The notes under the pieces were generated by a model, which did not search any database, was not told the DNA's origin, and saw only the letters and a list, made by a program, of their open reading frames with translations. DNA of 64,000 nt from Kribbella italica (GTDB taxonomy: Bacteria > Actinomycetota > Actinomycetes > Propionibacteriales > Kribbellaceae): contig NZ_JACHMY010000001.1 in the NCBI RefSeq assembly GCF_014205135.1, forward strand, positions 62,001 to 126,000. The letters are read 5' to 3'. Position 1 is the first letter of the stretch. Every line of letters starts with the position of its first letter. Positions 48,201-54,275 of the stretch are shown here, piece by piece. The position numbers and the translations under genes are program-made.

Positions 48201-49027
48201 GGAGTGAAGGTGACCCGGAACGCGCCGTCGTCCTGGATGCTCACGATGCTGCTGTTGCTGAGCGTGCTGGACACGGTGTAGCTCTGGCCGGCCGACAGCG
48301 CGGCCAGCGACGAGTGCGAGTCGTCGGCCGGGCCCGCGTAGACCGTGGCGCTGCCGGAGACGACGGTGATCTTCCAGCCGGCGACCTGGGACACCGGAGC
48401 GTAGACGTCGTGGGAGACGGTGTAGCCGTAGCGGGCCCGGACCGGCTGGGCCGCGGCCGGCCAGACGCCTGCGTTGCTGGTGTAGCTCTGGCCTGACGGG
48501 CAGGGGCTGGTGGTGCAGTTCCAGGTGGCCAGCACCGAGCCGTCACCGGAGGTCGGCGGCGGCGGGTCGGTCGGGGTGCCGGGGGTGATCGTGTAGTCGA
48601 ACGACCCGCCGCTCTGCACGCTGACGAGGCTGCTAGTGCTCAGGGTGCTGGGCACCGTGTAGCTGTCGCCGGTCTCCAGATTGGCCAGCGACGCGTGCGA
48701 GTCGTCGGCCGGGCCGGCGAACACGGTGGCGCTGCCGGACGTGACGGTGATCTTCCAGCCCGCCACCTTGGGCGCCGGGGCGTACACGTCGTGGGAGACG
48801 GTATAACCGTAGCGGGCCCGGACCGGCTCGGCCGCGGCCGGCCAGACCGCCGCGTTGCTGGTGTCCGACGGGCCCCACGGGCACGGGCTGCTGGTGCAGG
48901 ACCACGTCGCCACCACGGAGGACGCAGGATCACCCTCGGCTGCCAGTGCGGGTGGGGCGGTGAGGCCCAGCACCATCAAGATTGCAGTGGTGAGAACGCA
49001 CAACGCGGTCGCGAAACGTTTCGGCAT
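45260..49027 (-). CDS. Large secreted multidomain protein: four novel repeats, PKD/Ig-like and F5/8C domains
   Basis: 1255 residues. Signal peptide 1-30 (cut near PALA-AEGD). Four repeats of about 110 residues (about 40-150, 164-288, 290-403, 418-530), each with TW-x-C-T-x3-PCP, ARYGYTVSHDVYA and GWKITVTSGSATV, a serine-rich SYTV core, and Pro-rich linkers. A unique region (547-682) with cysteine pairs follows, then three K319L/PKD-like Ig domains (685-957; VANAG, GSGTDADGDDLTYAWTQTGG) and two F5/8-type C domains (958-1103, 1108-1253; GKAATQSST, QPWWQVDLG). No catalytic domain is recognisable. Probably a surface or polysaccharide-binding protein. The repeat family is not one I recognise. Confidence 0.85.
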   Translation of the reverse strand: MPKRFATALCVLTTAILMVLGLTAPPALAAEGDPASSVVATWSCTSSPCPWGPSDTSNAAVWPAAAEPVRARYGYTVSHDVYAPAPKVAGWKITVTSGSATVFAGPADDSHASLANLETGDSYTVPSTLSTSSLVSVQSGGSFDYTITPGTPTDPPPPTSGDGSVLATWNCTTSPCPSGQSYTSNAGVWPAAAQPVRARYGYTVSHDVYAPVSQVAGWKITVVSGSATVYAGPADDSHSSLAALSAGQSYTVSSTLSNSSIVSIQDDGAFRVTFTPGEPTTPPPASGDGSVPATWNCTGTPCPSGTSYTSNAAVWPATVEPTRTRYGYTVSHDVYATAAKVAGWKITVTSGSAAVYAGPVGDSHSSLAALSAGESYTVSSALSSSSIVSVQGGAAFEYTFTPGGPVTPPPAGDGESPRVTWTCTSSPCPWGPSDSGYAAVWPAETDPTRARYGYTASHDVYAPAPQLANWKITITSGSATVFSGPVGDSHASLANLSAGQSYTVPTTLSGSSIVSVQSGTPFEYAFVPGPPVPPTPPDCTDPTTCDPVSWVNARWRYAGTGENPGDWYGGVITWPVGTAYQGNGRAGDNARNVYTESGVPLYPYMGSWADGCTVRVVTGRVLIVEWERGTDEWTEIRVNAGQSYTISLDGAEDGALIETDNDVQPFTVSMSNCTPRPLSESNNRVPVANAGAPQSVVAGTTVTLNGSGTDADGDDLTYAWTQTGGPAVTLSSTTAAKPTFTAPSSASTLTFSLVVRDGLANSAAATTTVTTTSPVNQVPVANAGTAQTVNTGAAVTLDGSGSRDADNDPLTYTWTQTGGPAVTLSSRTVQKPTFTAPSTKTTLTFSLVVRDGKANSPAVTTTVTTNNTVPVASAGAAQSAESGVTATLDGSGSRDADNDPLTYTWTQTGGPAVTLSSRTVQKPTFTTPSTPATLTFSLVVRDGKVDSAVSTTTVTVTGPNLARGKAATQSSTSGTAVAARAVDGNTNGVFASGSVTQTNLSTQPWWQVDLGSAAAVSTVTVWSRTDSNRMGSGSVFISSTSMTGRSMSSLQADDSVKEMSFSAFSSATNSLTLNAGNATGRYVRVQLSSIFATLNLAELQVGGTTGTVNLSTNRPATQSSTDVGTAARAVDGNTNGVFAAGSVSRTASSSQPWWQVDLLTNSRVGNVTVHNRTDASADKLNNAVVFLSTASMSGRTYAQLMADSTVTKLSLGATPGAVTSRPTNTVARYVKVQSPATSAGVIALAEVTVTGTQPN

Positions 49028-49326
49028 GCCGGCCCCCCGGATTGTGACTCTCTGCTTGCGGCAAACCGTCGCCCCAAAGACGCTCTCTGTCAACAGAAAG
49101 AAGCGAAAAGAGGCAGCTGCGAAGCATTTGCCAGGGACTTCATCACGCTACGGAAAATCGCCATTACGCATTGATGAGAAATGGGGATATCGCGGGACCG
49201 AAGGGCGCGGGGCGAGTACGGAGCGTAGCGATGATCAGAGGGCCCTGCCCGGCCGGCTAGGTGAGAGTCCGCCGGGGACGCGGCTCGGTTCGATGCCCGA
49301 TCAGTCGGGCCTCTCGGCGATATCGC
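49028..49326. other. 299-base stretch without a recognisable gene
   Basis: Upstream region of the large secreted protein. The AT-richer part 49080-49180 (CATCACGCTACGGAAAATCG) is the likely promoter region. I see no conserved small gene or clear hairpin. Confidence 0.5.
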
Positions 49327-49938
49327 TTACTTCCAGTAGAGGTTGCCCTGGGTGCTGAGGCTGAGGCGTACCTGGTCAGGGTCCGCGAAGATGACCCGGC
49401 ACGTCTGGAAGCGCGAACCCGGTGCGATCCACCCGGCCGGCGGGGAGCTGTAGTCGGTGCAACTCGGCAGCTCGAGATTCCCGCCCAGCAATCGGAATGC
49501 GCCGGCGTCGCCGCCGTGCAGGTCGCCGGTGAGATTCGGCCCACTGTAACCACTGAAGGCGCTGTCGCCCTTGTCGCCATCTTCGTTGACCAGCACTACC
49601 CGGATCAGGTAGGCCGACCGCGAGACCTGGTCCGGGTACGCGCCACGCAGGAAGTTCATGTCTTCGTCCGAGGCCTTGTTCACGCCGGTGACGATCACCC
49701 CGACCCGCGTCGGGCGATCGGCCCGGCCGATCGTGATCACCGCTTTGGCACCGAACCTCAGGCGCGTGCCCGCCCGCGTGGAACCGGGCAGCGGCGACGG
49801 CGGAGTGAGATTCGGCGCCAACAACAGAAGGTAGTCCACTTCCGGCGCCCAACCCTGCTTCGTCGAGTAACCGATGTTCGGTCGAAAGGCGCACGGCCCC
49901 ACGCGAGCGTGTTCATCGCGGCCTTGCTCACGGCCCAC
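49327..49938 (-). CDS. Hypothetical protein, N-terminus uncertain
   Basis: Up to 203 residues. The C-terminal two-thirds looks like a conserved extracellular domain (TRLRFGAKAVITIGRADRPT; SRSAYLIRVVLVNEDGD; two cysteines), reminiscent of DUF4352-like lipoprotein domains. The first 35 residues do not look like a signal peptide or lipobox, so the 5' end may be lost or the start lies at an internal GTG. It ends next to the tRNA remnant at the junction with the integrated element. Confidence 0.5.
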   Translation of the reverse strand: MGREQGRDEHARVGPCAFRPNIGYSTKQGWAPEVDYLLLLAPNLTPPSPLPGSTRAGTRLRFGAKAVITIGRADRPTRVGVIVTGVNKASDEDMNFLRGAYPDQVSRSAYLIRVVLVNEDGDKGDSAFSGYSGPNLTGDLHGGDAGAFRLLGGNLELPSCTDYSSPPAGWIAPGSRFQTCRVIFADPDQVRLSLSTQGNLYWK

Positions 49939-49962
49939 TGCGCCGTGGCCTGCGGCTTTGGT

Positions 49963-49994
49963 TGGCGCGCCCGGCAGGATTCGAACCTGCGACC
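49963..49994 (-). other. tRNA 3'-end remnant, attachment site of the integrated element
   Basis: On the minus strand GGTCGCAGGTTCGAATCCTG continues to CCGGGCGCGCCA: a complete T-arm (GCAGG-TTCGAAT-CCTGC), acceptor strand CGGGCGC and CCA. No matching D-arm, anticodon arm or 5' acceptor (GCGCCCG) precedes it. The T-arm/acceptor sequence resembles actinobacterial tRNA-Arg, but the lost anticodon prevents proof. A tRNA 3' fragment of this kind is the typical att core left by a tyrosine integrase; the full tRNA should lie at the other end of the element, right of the window. Confidence 0.75.
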
Positions 49995-50112
49995 AACGGA
50001 GTCGCAGTTCGAGTCATCATCGGAGATCATCGACGGTCCGGAAACTGCACCTGACCTGGGCATATGCCTTGTTTCGGATGGAGCTGAGTTCATCCGGCAT
50101 CAGGGGTAATCA

Positions 50113-50469
50113 TCATGAATAAGCCCCTTCACCGGTAACGGAACCGGTAACTCCGTCGCGCTTCTCCTGCTCGTACAGAGTCAGTGCTGCGGCGATGCGA
50201 GCAGCCAGGCGATCGGCCGGCTCAGCGATGCCCTCGGCTGGATCGACGTAGGCGCGCGGCCGGCTGGAGGTGACGACCGTCCCTCGCCGCCGAACCGGCG
50301 TCACCATGCCCTCGGCCGCGAGGACGCTGATCGCAGCACGGACGGTCTTCACGGTCGTGCCATAGTGCTCGGCCAGGTCTGCCTGACGGGGAAGTGTCGA
50401 GTCCACGGGGTAGTCACCGCGAGAGATCGCGGACCTCAGCTCGTCGGCGATCTCTCGGTATCCAGTCAC
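50113..50469 (-). CDS. Small GntR-type regulator
   Basis: 118 residues with the GntR winged helix (YREIADELRSAISRGDYPVD; LPRQADLAEHYGTTVKTVRA; wing GMVTPVRRRGTVV) and only a short C-terminal helix instead of an effector domain. GntR proteins of this type (KorSA-like) occur next to att sites in actinobacterial integrative elements, controlling excision or transfer. Confidence 0.85.
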   Translation of the reverse strand: MTGYREIADELRSAISRGDYPVDSTLPRQADLAEHYGTTVKTVRAAISVLAAEGMVTPVRRRGTVVTSSRPRAYVDPAEGIAEPADRLAARIAAALTLYEQEKRDGVTGSVTGEGAYS

Positions 50470-50478
50470 GCCGGCAGG

Positions 50479-50655
50479 CTAGCGAACGATGAAGGTGTTC
50501 GGGTCGACGACCTCGACGCGGGAGGCGTCGCCGCCTGACCTGCGCTCGGCCTCGGTTCGGGCCAGCGGGGTGAGATGGTTAAGGCCCAGCCGGACTGTGG
50601 TCACCGGCTGGGCCTTCGGCTTGCTGGACTGGGACGGAAGTCGTTTCCTCGGCAT
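50479..50655 (-). CDS. Small basic hypothetical protein
   Basis: 58 residues starting MPRKRLPSQSSKPKAQPVTT, Lys/Arg-rich, ending VEVVDPNTFIVR. Ten bases upstream of the GntR gene on the same strand. Unknown. Confidence 0.5.
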   Translation of the reverse strand: MPRKRLPSQSSKPKAQPVTTVRLGLNHLTPLARTEAERRSGGDASRVEVVDPNTFIVR

Positions 50656-50672
50656 GCCGCCCACCCTATCGA

Positions 50673-50858
50673 TCAGACAGGGGGCTGGAAGCCCTTTCGG
50701 CTGCCGTTCCCGTGGCACGTCTTGCACGTCTCGGTCACCGATGCCGTTCCGCCCTGCCCGGTCCCGAGCTGAACCACCGCCCGCGCAACACGAATCTCCC
50801 CGCTGCCCCCGCAGTCCGGGCACAGCGTGTTGAACTCGGCCTTCATCGGTTCGTCCAT
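50673..50858 (-). CDS. DnaJ-type zinc-ribbon small protein
   Basis: 61 residues from MDEPMKAEFN with CPDCGGSGEIR and CKTCHGNGSRKG, two CxxCxGxG motifs as in the DnaJ zinc centre. GGAGGATCAGG precedes the ATG. It overlaps the upstream zinc-ribbon gene by 16 bases. Confidence 0.75.
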   Translation of the reverse strand: MDEPMKAEFNTLCPDCGGSGEIRVARAVVQLGTGQGGTASVTETCKTCHGNGSRKGFQPPV

Positions 50859-51004
50859 CCTGATCCTCCGCACTGCGGACAGGGCTCCTGCACGTTCTCG
50901 GTCACGGCCTTGCCGTTCTTCATCCGCACCTTCGGCGTAGTCTTCCACGCCTTACCCTTGCAGGAAGGGCAGATCTGCTGCGGAGGTCGATTGTCTCGTG
51001 GCAT
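50843..51004 (-). CDS. Zinc-ribbon small protein
   Basis: 53 residues: MPRDNRPPQQICPSCKGKAW, a central KVRMKNGKAVTE stretch and CPQCGGSGWTNR. Two CxxC pairs form a probable zinc ribbon related to the next gene. GGGAGAAGAG precedes the ATG. Likely a tandem pair of paralogous Zn-ribbon proteins. Confidence 0.7.
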   Translation of the reverse strand: MPRDNRPPQQICPSCKGKAWKTTPKVRMKNGKAVTENVQEPCPQCGGSGWTNR

Positions 51005-51019
51005 TGCTCTTCTCCCATT

Positions 51020-51295
51020 CTAGGCCAAGAGGCCGTAGACGGCGCCAAAGAGGATCAGCCCGCCGATGACCACCAGGCACGCCCAGAAGGCGAAGGTGAG
51101 TCGCGGCGAGGTTAGGCCGGCATCTCGCGCCTCGCTCGCCTCGCGGTACTCGTCGAGCATGGGCTGCGTGATGGCCGCACCAATGTCAATGACACTCGGC
51201 CTGGACTGCTGCGGCTTCGGGCGCTCGCCCCGCCGAGGCCAGGCGAACGTCACGATCGTTGAGGTGTGCGGAACCGGCTGATCGTCCTGGGTCAC
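51020..51295 (-). CDS. Tail-anchored hypothetical protein
   Basis: 91 residues from GTG 51295, which overlaps the stop of the small upstream gene (GTGA). A soluble N-terminal part contains QPMLDEYREASEARDAG; one hydrophobic helix (about 69-90, FWACLVVIGGLILFGAVYGL) ends the protein. Unknown; the two coupled genes both carry one membrane helix and may form a complex. Confidence 0.65.
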   Translation of the reverse strand: MTQDDQPVPHTSTIVTFAWPRRGERPKPQQSRPSVIDIGAAITQPMLDEYREASEARDAGLTSPRLTFAFWACLVVIGGLILFGAVYGLLA

Positions 51296-51450
51296 CGCTT
51301 CAGGATACGCATGACCAGCGCAACGAGTCCGATCCCCACCACCACGGTTGGCGGTGCAACCATGCAACCGCCGCTGCCCTTTCGGTGGTCCGTGTTGCCC
51401 TTGTGGTTCTTGCCCTTGGCCTTGTCCTGGTATTCCTTGTACTCGCTCAT
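51292..51450 (-). CDS. Small single-helix membrane protein
   Basis: 52 residues: a Lys/Asn/Gly-rich head (MSEYKEYQDKAKGKNHKG) then the helix APPTVVVGIGLVALVMRIL. GGGAG lies 6 bases before the ATG. Coupled to the downstream tail-anchored protein. Confidence 0.65.
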   Translation of the reverse strand: MSEYKEYQDKAKGKNHKGNTDHRKGSGGCMVAPPTVVVGIGLVALVMRILKR

Positions 51451-51475
51451 CTTTACTCCCGTGGAGTTGGACGGA

Positions 51476-51588
51476 CCAGGCCCCCTCTCGGCAGAGGAGG
51501 AGAACGTGAGGAGCGTTCAAGCCGAGAGAGGGCCTGGGATGGAGGGCGGGGTTGCCGCCGTCGCAGGGGACAGGACGGCAACCCCGCC
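51476..51588. other. Two long stem-loops in tandem
   Basis: CCAGGCCCCCTCTCGGC (51476-51492) pairs with GCCGAGAGAGGGCCTGG (51521-51537), one mismatch, with a 28-base loop. GGCGGGGTTGCCG (51545-51557) pairs perfectly with CGGCAACCCCGCC (51576-51588). They fill the 150-base gap between two leftward small genes. They could be a terminator, a processed leader or a small RNA. Confidence 0.6.
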
Positions 51589-51600
51589 GATCATGGGGCG

Positions 51601-51801
51601 CTAGTCGCGCGGGTCGTACGGCTGGTCGGGTGGGTAGGCGGCTTCGTAGTCAGAGACCTGCTTCGCCCGGATCTGATCGTTCGGGTAGCGGAGCCGCAGC
51701 ACGTTGGCGTACGCCTCGGCGAGCGACGTCGGCGCTACTCGCCAGTCGATGATGACGTTGTCGCGGATGACCATCACCCTCCAGAAGGTTCGCTCAATCA
51801 T
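51601..51801 (-). CDS. Small phage-type hypothetical protein
   Basis: 66 residues from MIERTFWRVMVIRDNVIIDW, with AEAYANVLRLRYPNDQI. The ATG overlaps the upstream stop (ATGA). Its fold is not recognised. Confidence 0.6.
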   Translation of the reverse strand: MIERTFWRVMVIRDNVIIDWRVAPTSLAEAYANVLRLRYPNDQIRAKQVSDYEAAYPPDQPYDPRD

Positions 51802-51977
51802 CAGTCGGGCGGAGTGACCGGCTCGTTGGTGATGAGCAGCCTGGCGAATCGTTGACGATGCAAGGCTTCGAGCTTGTCCGCCAGATCGGAAACGCAGGTC
51901 GAATCCGCGATCGCGAACTCCCCGAACCACACTCGAACTCGTCGCCATTCAGGCTCCCCCTCGGTCGTGGCGTGCAT
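51801..51977 (-). CDS. Small phage-type hypothetical protein
   Basis: 58 residues: MHATTEGEPEWRRVRVWFGE, then LADKLEALHRQRFARLLITN. It overlaps the gene before by 29 bases and is coupled to the one after. Unknown. Confidence 0.55.
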   Translation of the reverse strand: MHATTEGEPEWRRVRVWFGEFAIADSTCVSDLADKLEALHRQRFARLLITNEPVTPPD

Positions 51978-52149
51978 CCCGGTCTTCGTCTCCCCGCTCG
52001 ATCAGATCCCCATCGAGGTGCCGCTCACCACGGAGCCACCCCTCGAACGCCTTCCGCTGGCCCTCGGGGCATCGAGCCACCAGCGAGGCGATCTCACCCT
52101 CACTGAGCGCATCCTGAGCACTCAGTGCGTCGTCCCTTGTCAGCGCCAT
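51949..52149 (-). CDS. Small hypothetical protein
   Basis: 66 residues from MALTRDDALSAQDALSEGEI, then ASLVARCPEGQRKAFEGWLR, helical and charged. First gene of the leftward small-gene block, divergent from the XRE regulator, with an operator between them. Confidence 0.6.
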   Translation of the reverse strand: MALTRDDALSAQDALSEGEIASLVARCPEGQRKAFEGWLRGERHLDGDLIERGDEDRDARHDRGGA

Positions 52150-52183
52150 GGCACTGACCGTAATCACCTGAGAGCTAGGAAGT

Positions 52184-52198
52184 ATTACCAGCCGTAAT
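52184..52198. promoter_or_regulatory. Putative XRE operator
   Basis: ATTAC-CAGCC-GTAAT is a perfect inverted repeat in the 91-base divergent gap, and a further GTAAT occurs at 52160-52164. Probably bound by the XRE protein to control both directions. Confidence 0.5.
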
Positions 52199-52240
52199 GC
52201 AGCCCTCACGGAGTTCACGAAGCGGGGCTACGCTGGAGAC

Positions 52241-53449
52241 ATGAGCGAGATCGATGACGAGCGATTCATCGGGCAGCGGGTCAAGATGTACCGCAAGCTC
52301 CGGAACATGACACAGAAGCAGCTTGGCGACTTCGTGGGTAAGTCTCAGTCTGCCATCGCGCAGTACGAGAGCGGGTTCCGGCCGGTCGCCGACAGGGATG
52401 TTCTCTACGGCCTGGCGCTGGCTCTCCAGGTCACGGTTGGCGACCTCACGGGCCACGCCGAGGACAAGGCCAACCCTGCCGTCGCAGCCTTCCACGCCCA
52501 GGTGCCTCGCATTGAGGCGGCGCTGATGAATCAGGGACACGGGGATGACCCGAGCGACCCCAGGCCGCTCGATGCTCTCGCTGCCGACGCTCGACGGGCG
52601 CTCAAGATCAGGATGAAGAACGACTACGCCACGCTTGGCGGCATCCTGCCCGGCCTGATCAACGACCTGTACCGGCACACGGCCTCGGATGACGAGCGCA
52701 CACGGCTCCGGGCATGGAGCGAGCTCGCGACGGCCGGCTTCGTCACGACGCTGGCGACGAAGGGGCTGGGCTTCGTGAGCCTGGCTTGGAACGCGGCAGG
52801 CGCGACGACGGAGGCCGCTCGGATCGTCGGCGACCCAGGCGCGATGGCTGCGGCCGAGTTCGCACGGGCTCAGGTACTGCTCTCTACGCCGGGCTCTCTC
52901 CGGGCGTCACTCGCGCACTCCGCCGGCGGAGCCGACAGGCTTCAGTCTGAGCTGACCAGCCCCGAGGGGGCAGAGCTGTACGGGATGCTCCACCTTCAGG
53001 CAGGGCTCACCTCGGCCGCCGTAGGGCAGGACCCAGCGGCGCACATCCGGGAGGCTGCCGAGACGGTGCGAAGGTCTGGCGACGGCTCTGCCTTCGAGCT
53101 GGCCTTCGGCGCTGAGAACGTGACCGTTTGGCGGATGTCGATCGCCAACGAGCAGCGGCGCCCCGGCGCGGTGATCGAGATCGCAGAGTCCATCAATCCG
53201 GAGGCGATCACCACGGAGGACCGAAAGTCGCGGTACTTCATCGAGCTGGGTCGCGCGCACGTGGCCGAGAAGAACTACCGGGCGGGGATGTCTGCATTGC
53301 TCCGCGCCGAACTGGTTGCCCCGCAGCAGGTGCGCTCGCGCACCGTCGTCAAGGAGTTGGTAGGGCATATGCTCCGCAGGGCTCAGCGTGAGTTGGCCAC
53401 CGGAGAGCTGGGCAAGCTGGCTCAGCGCGTGGGTGCCGTACCAGCCTGA
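52241..53449 (+). CDS. XRE family regulator with TPR-like C-terminal domain
   Basis: 402 residues. HTH at about 12-66 (RKLRNMTQKQLGDFVGKSQS; AIAQYESGFRPVADRDVLYG). The long helical remainder (AWSELATAGFVTTLATKGLG; ARAQVLLSTPGSLRASLAHS) looks like TPR helices of the Streptomyces XRE/TPR regulators, which bind peptides or small proteins. In this element it is the likely immunity or lifestyle regulator. Confidence 0.85.
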   Translation: MSEIDDERFIGQRVKMYRKLRNMTQKQLGDFVGKSQSAIAQYESGFRPVADRDVLYGLALALQVTVGDLTGHAEDKANPAVAAFHAQVPRIEAALMNQGHGDDPSDPRPLDALAADARRALKIRMKNDYATLGGILPGLINDLYRHTASDDERTRLRAWSELATAGFVTTLATKGLGFVSLAWNAAGATTEAARIVGDPGAMAAAEFARAQVLLSTPGSLRASLAHSAGGADRLQSELTSPEGAELYGMLHLQAGLTSAAVGQDPAAHIREAAETVRRSGDGSAFELAFGAENVTVWRMSIANEQRRPGAVIEIAESINPEAITTEDRKSRYFIELGRAHVAEKNYRAGMSALLRAELVAPQQVRSRTVVKELVGHMLRRAQRELATGELGKLAQRVGAVPA

Positions 53450-53527
53450 GACTGGACACCCGCCCCCAACTCGGGGATGATTTCCGGTCGGGTCAGGGGT
53501 GGCCCGTCATCTACCTGGGGGGATCTC

Positions 53528-53911
53528 ATGAAATCAGTCCTGCGCGCCATCACGCTCCTTGCTCTGGCCGGCGCACTCACAGCCTGCGGGGGGAGCGAGG
53601 AGCCGGCATCTGCGCCAGCTCCGACCACCGCAGCTTCGACCGTCGCGCCGGCTGTGAACAAGGCGGCCACCGAGCAGGCGTACGTGCTGGAGGTGGCCGC
53701 GGCTGTGCCCGAGGGCCTGCTCGCCCGAGCCGAGCTGATCGAGGCCGGCTACGCGAGCTGCAAGGCGTTCCGCGACAAGCCGGGGAACATGGCCACGCTC
53801 GTCGAGAACATGAAGAAGGACAATCAGACGGAGGAGAAGATCGCACAGACCAAGGCCATTGCAACGGCGGCGATCCACAACCTCTGCGTCGACCAGGCCG
53901 GCGACCTGTAG
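53528..53911 (+). CDS. Small lipoprotein of the integrated element
   Basis: 127 residues: signal MKSVLRAITLLALAGALTAC with lipobox LTAC, a Pro/Ala/Thr linker and a helical domain with two cysteines (ASCKAFRDK, HNLCVDQ), like DUF732 lipoproteins of actinobacteria. In prophages, such lipoproteins next to the repressor often block superinfection; that role is inferred. Confidence 0.8.
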   Translation: MKSVLRAITLLALAGALTACGGSEEPASAPAPTTAASTVAPAVNKAATEQAYVLEVAAAVPEGLLARAELIEAGYASCKAFRDKPGNMATLVENMKKDNQTEEKIAQTKAIATAAIHNLCVDQAGDL

Positions 53912-53924
53912 GTAACGCAACAAA

Positions 53925-53957
53925 GCCCCCGACCTCAGTCCGAGGTCGGGGGCTTTT
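53925..53957. terminator. Intrinsic terminator
   Basis: GCCCCCGACCTC-AGTCC-GAGGTCGGGGGC followed by TTTT: perfect 12-base stem and T-run. It ends the lipoprotein transcript. AAAG on the other flank makes it usable both ways, and the converging gene ends inside it. Confidence 0.93.
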
Positions 53958-54222
53958 CGTGTGCGTCCGCACCTGGGAGCCAGAAGCCGACAGGGTTGCA
54001 GCGGCGGTCGCCGATCGCCACGAAGACATGGCCGGGAACCCACTTGGTCGCGCGCCCGTCGATCCACTCCTCGCCGTCCACGCTCCACACGACTCGGGCT
54101 CGGACGGGGCGACCCGCCTGCTCCGGGATGTCGCGAGCGTTGGGCGGCCAGCTCTCGTTCAGCGCCGTCTGCCACTTGTTGTGCATCGGCGCCATCCGCT
54201 CGAAGGCGTCTGCGTTAGGCAT
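53935..54222 (-). CDS. Hypothetical protein, probably SOS-controlled
   Basis: 95 residues from MPNADAFERMAPMHNKWQTA; contains VRARVVWSVDGEEWIDGRAT, NPVGFWLPGADAHE. A SOS box lies at 54231-54246, directly before the gene. Its last codons form part of the terminator hairpin. Unknown function; phage genes under LexA often act in induction or DNA damage response. Confidence 0.65.
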   Translation of the reverse strand: MPNADAFERMAPMHNKWQTALNESWPPNARDIPEQAGRPVRARVVWSVDGEEWIDGRATKWVPGHVFVAIGDRRCNPVGFWLPGADAHEKPPTSD

Positions 54223-54230
54223 GGATTTAT

Positions 54231-54246
54231 TAGAACACGTGTTCGA
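54231..54246 (-). promoter_or_regulatory. LexA (SOS) box
   Basis: On the minus strand TCGAAC-ACGT-GTTCTA matches the actinobacterial LexA consensus TCGAAC-N4-GTTCGA at 11 of 12 fixed bases. It lies 9 bases upstream of the gene start at 54222. Confidence 0.65.
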
Positions 54247-54260
54247 CAACGCAGGAAAGC

Positions 54261-54275
54261 CCCGACCGCGACACC
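54261..54275. repeat. 15-base target-site duplication, left copy
   Basis: CCCGACCGCGACACC immediately before the insertion sequence, repeated exactly after its right end at 55734-55748. Confidence 0.9.

Noticed and set aside
45242-48496. 1084-codon plus-strand open frame opposite the secreted repeat protein
   Set aside because: Its repeats only mirror the DNA repeats of the minus-strand gene; no motif, no ribosome site, and composition dominated by Arg, Gly and Val.
49963-50040. Complete tRNA gene
   Set aside because: Only the T-arm and 3' acceptor strand are present; no D-arm, no anticodon loop with T33, and no 5' acceptor strand complementary to CGGGCGC.
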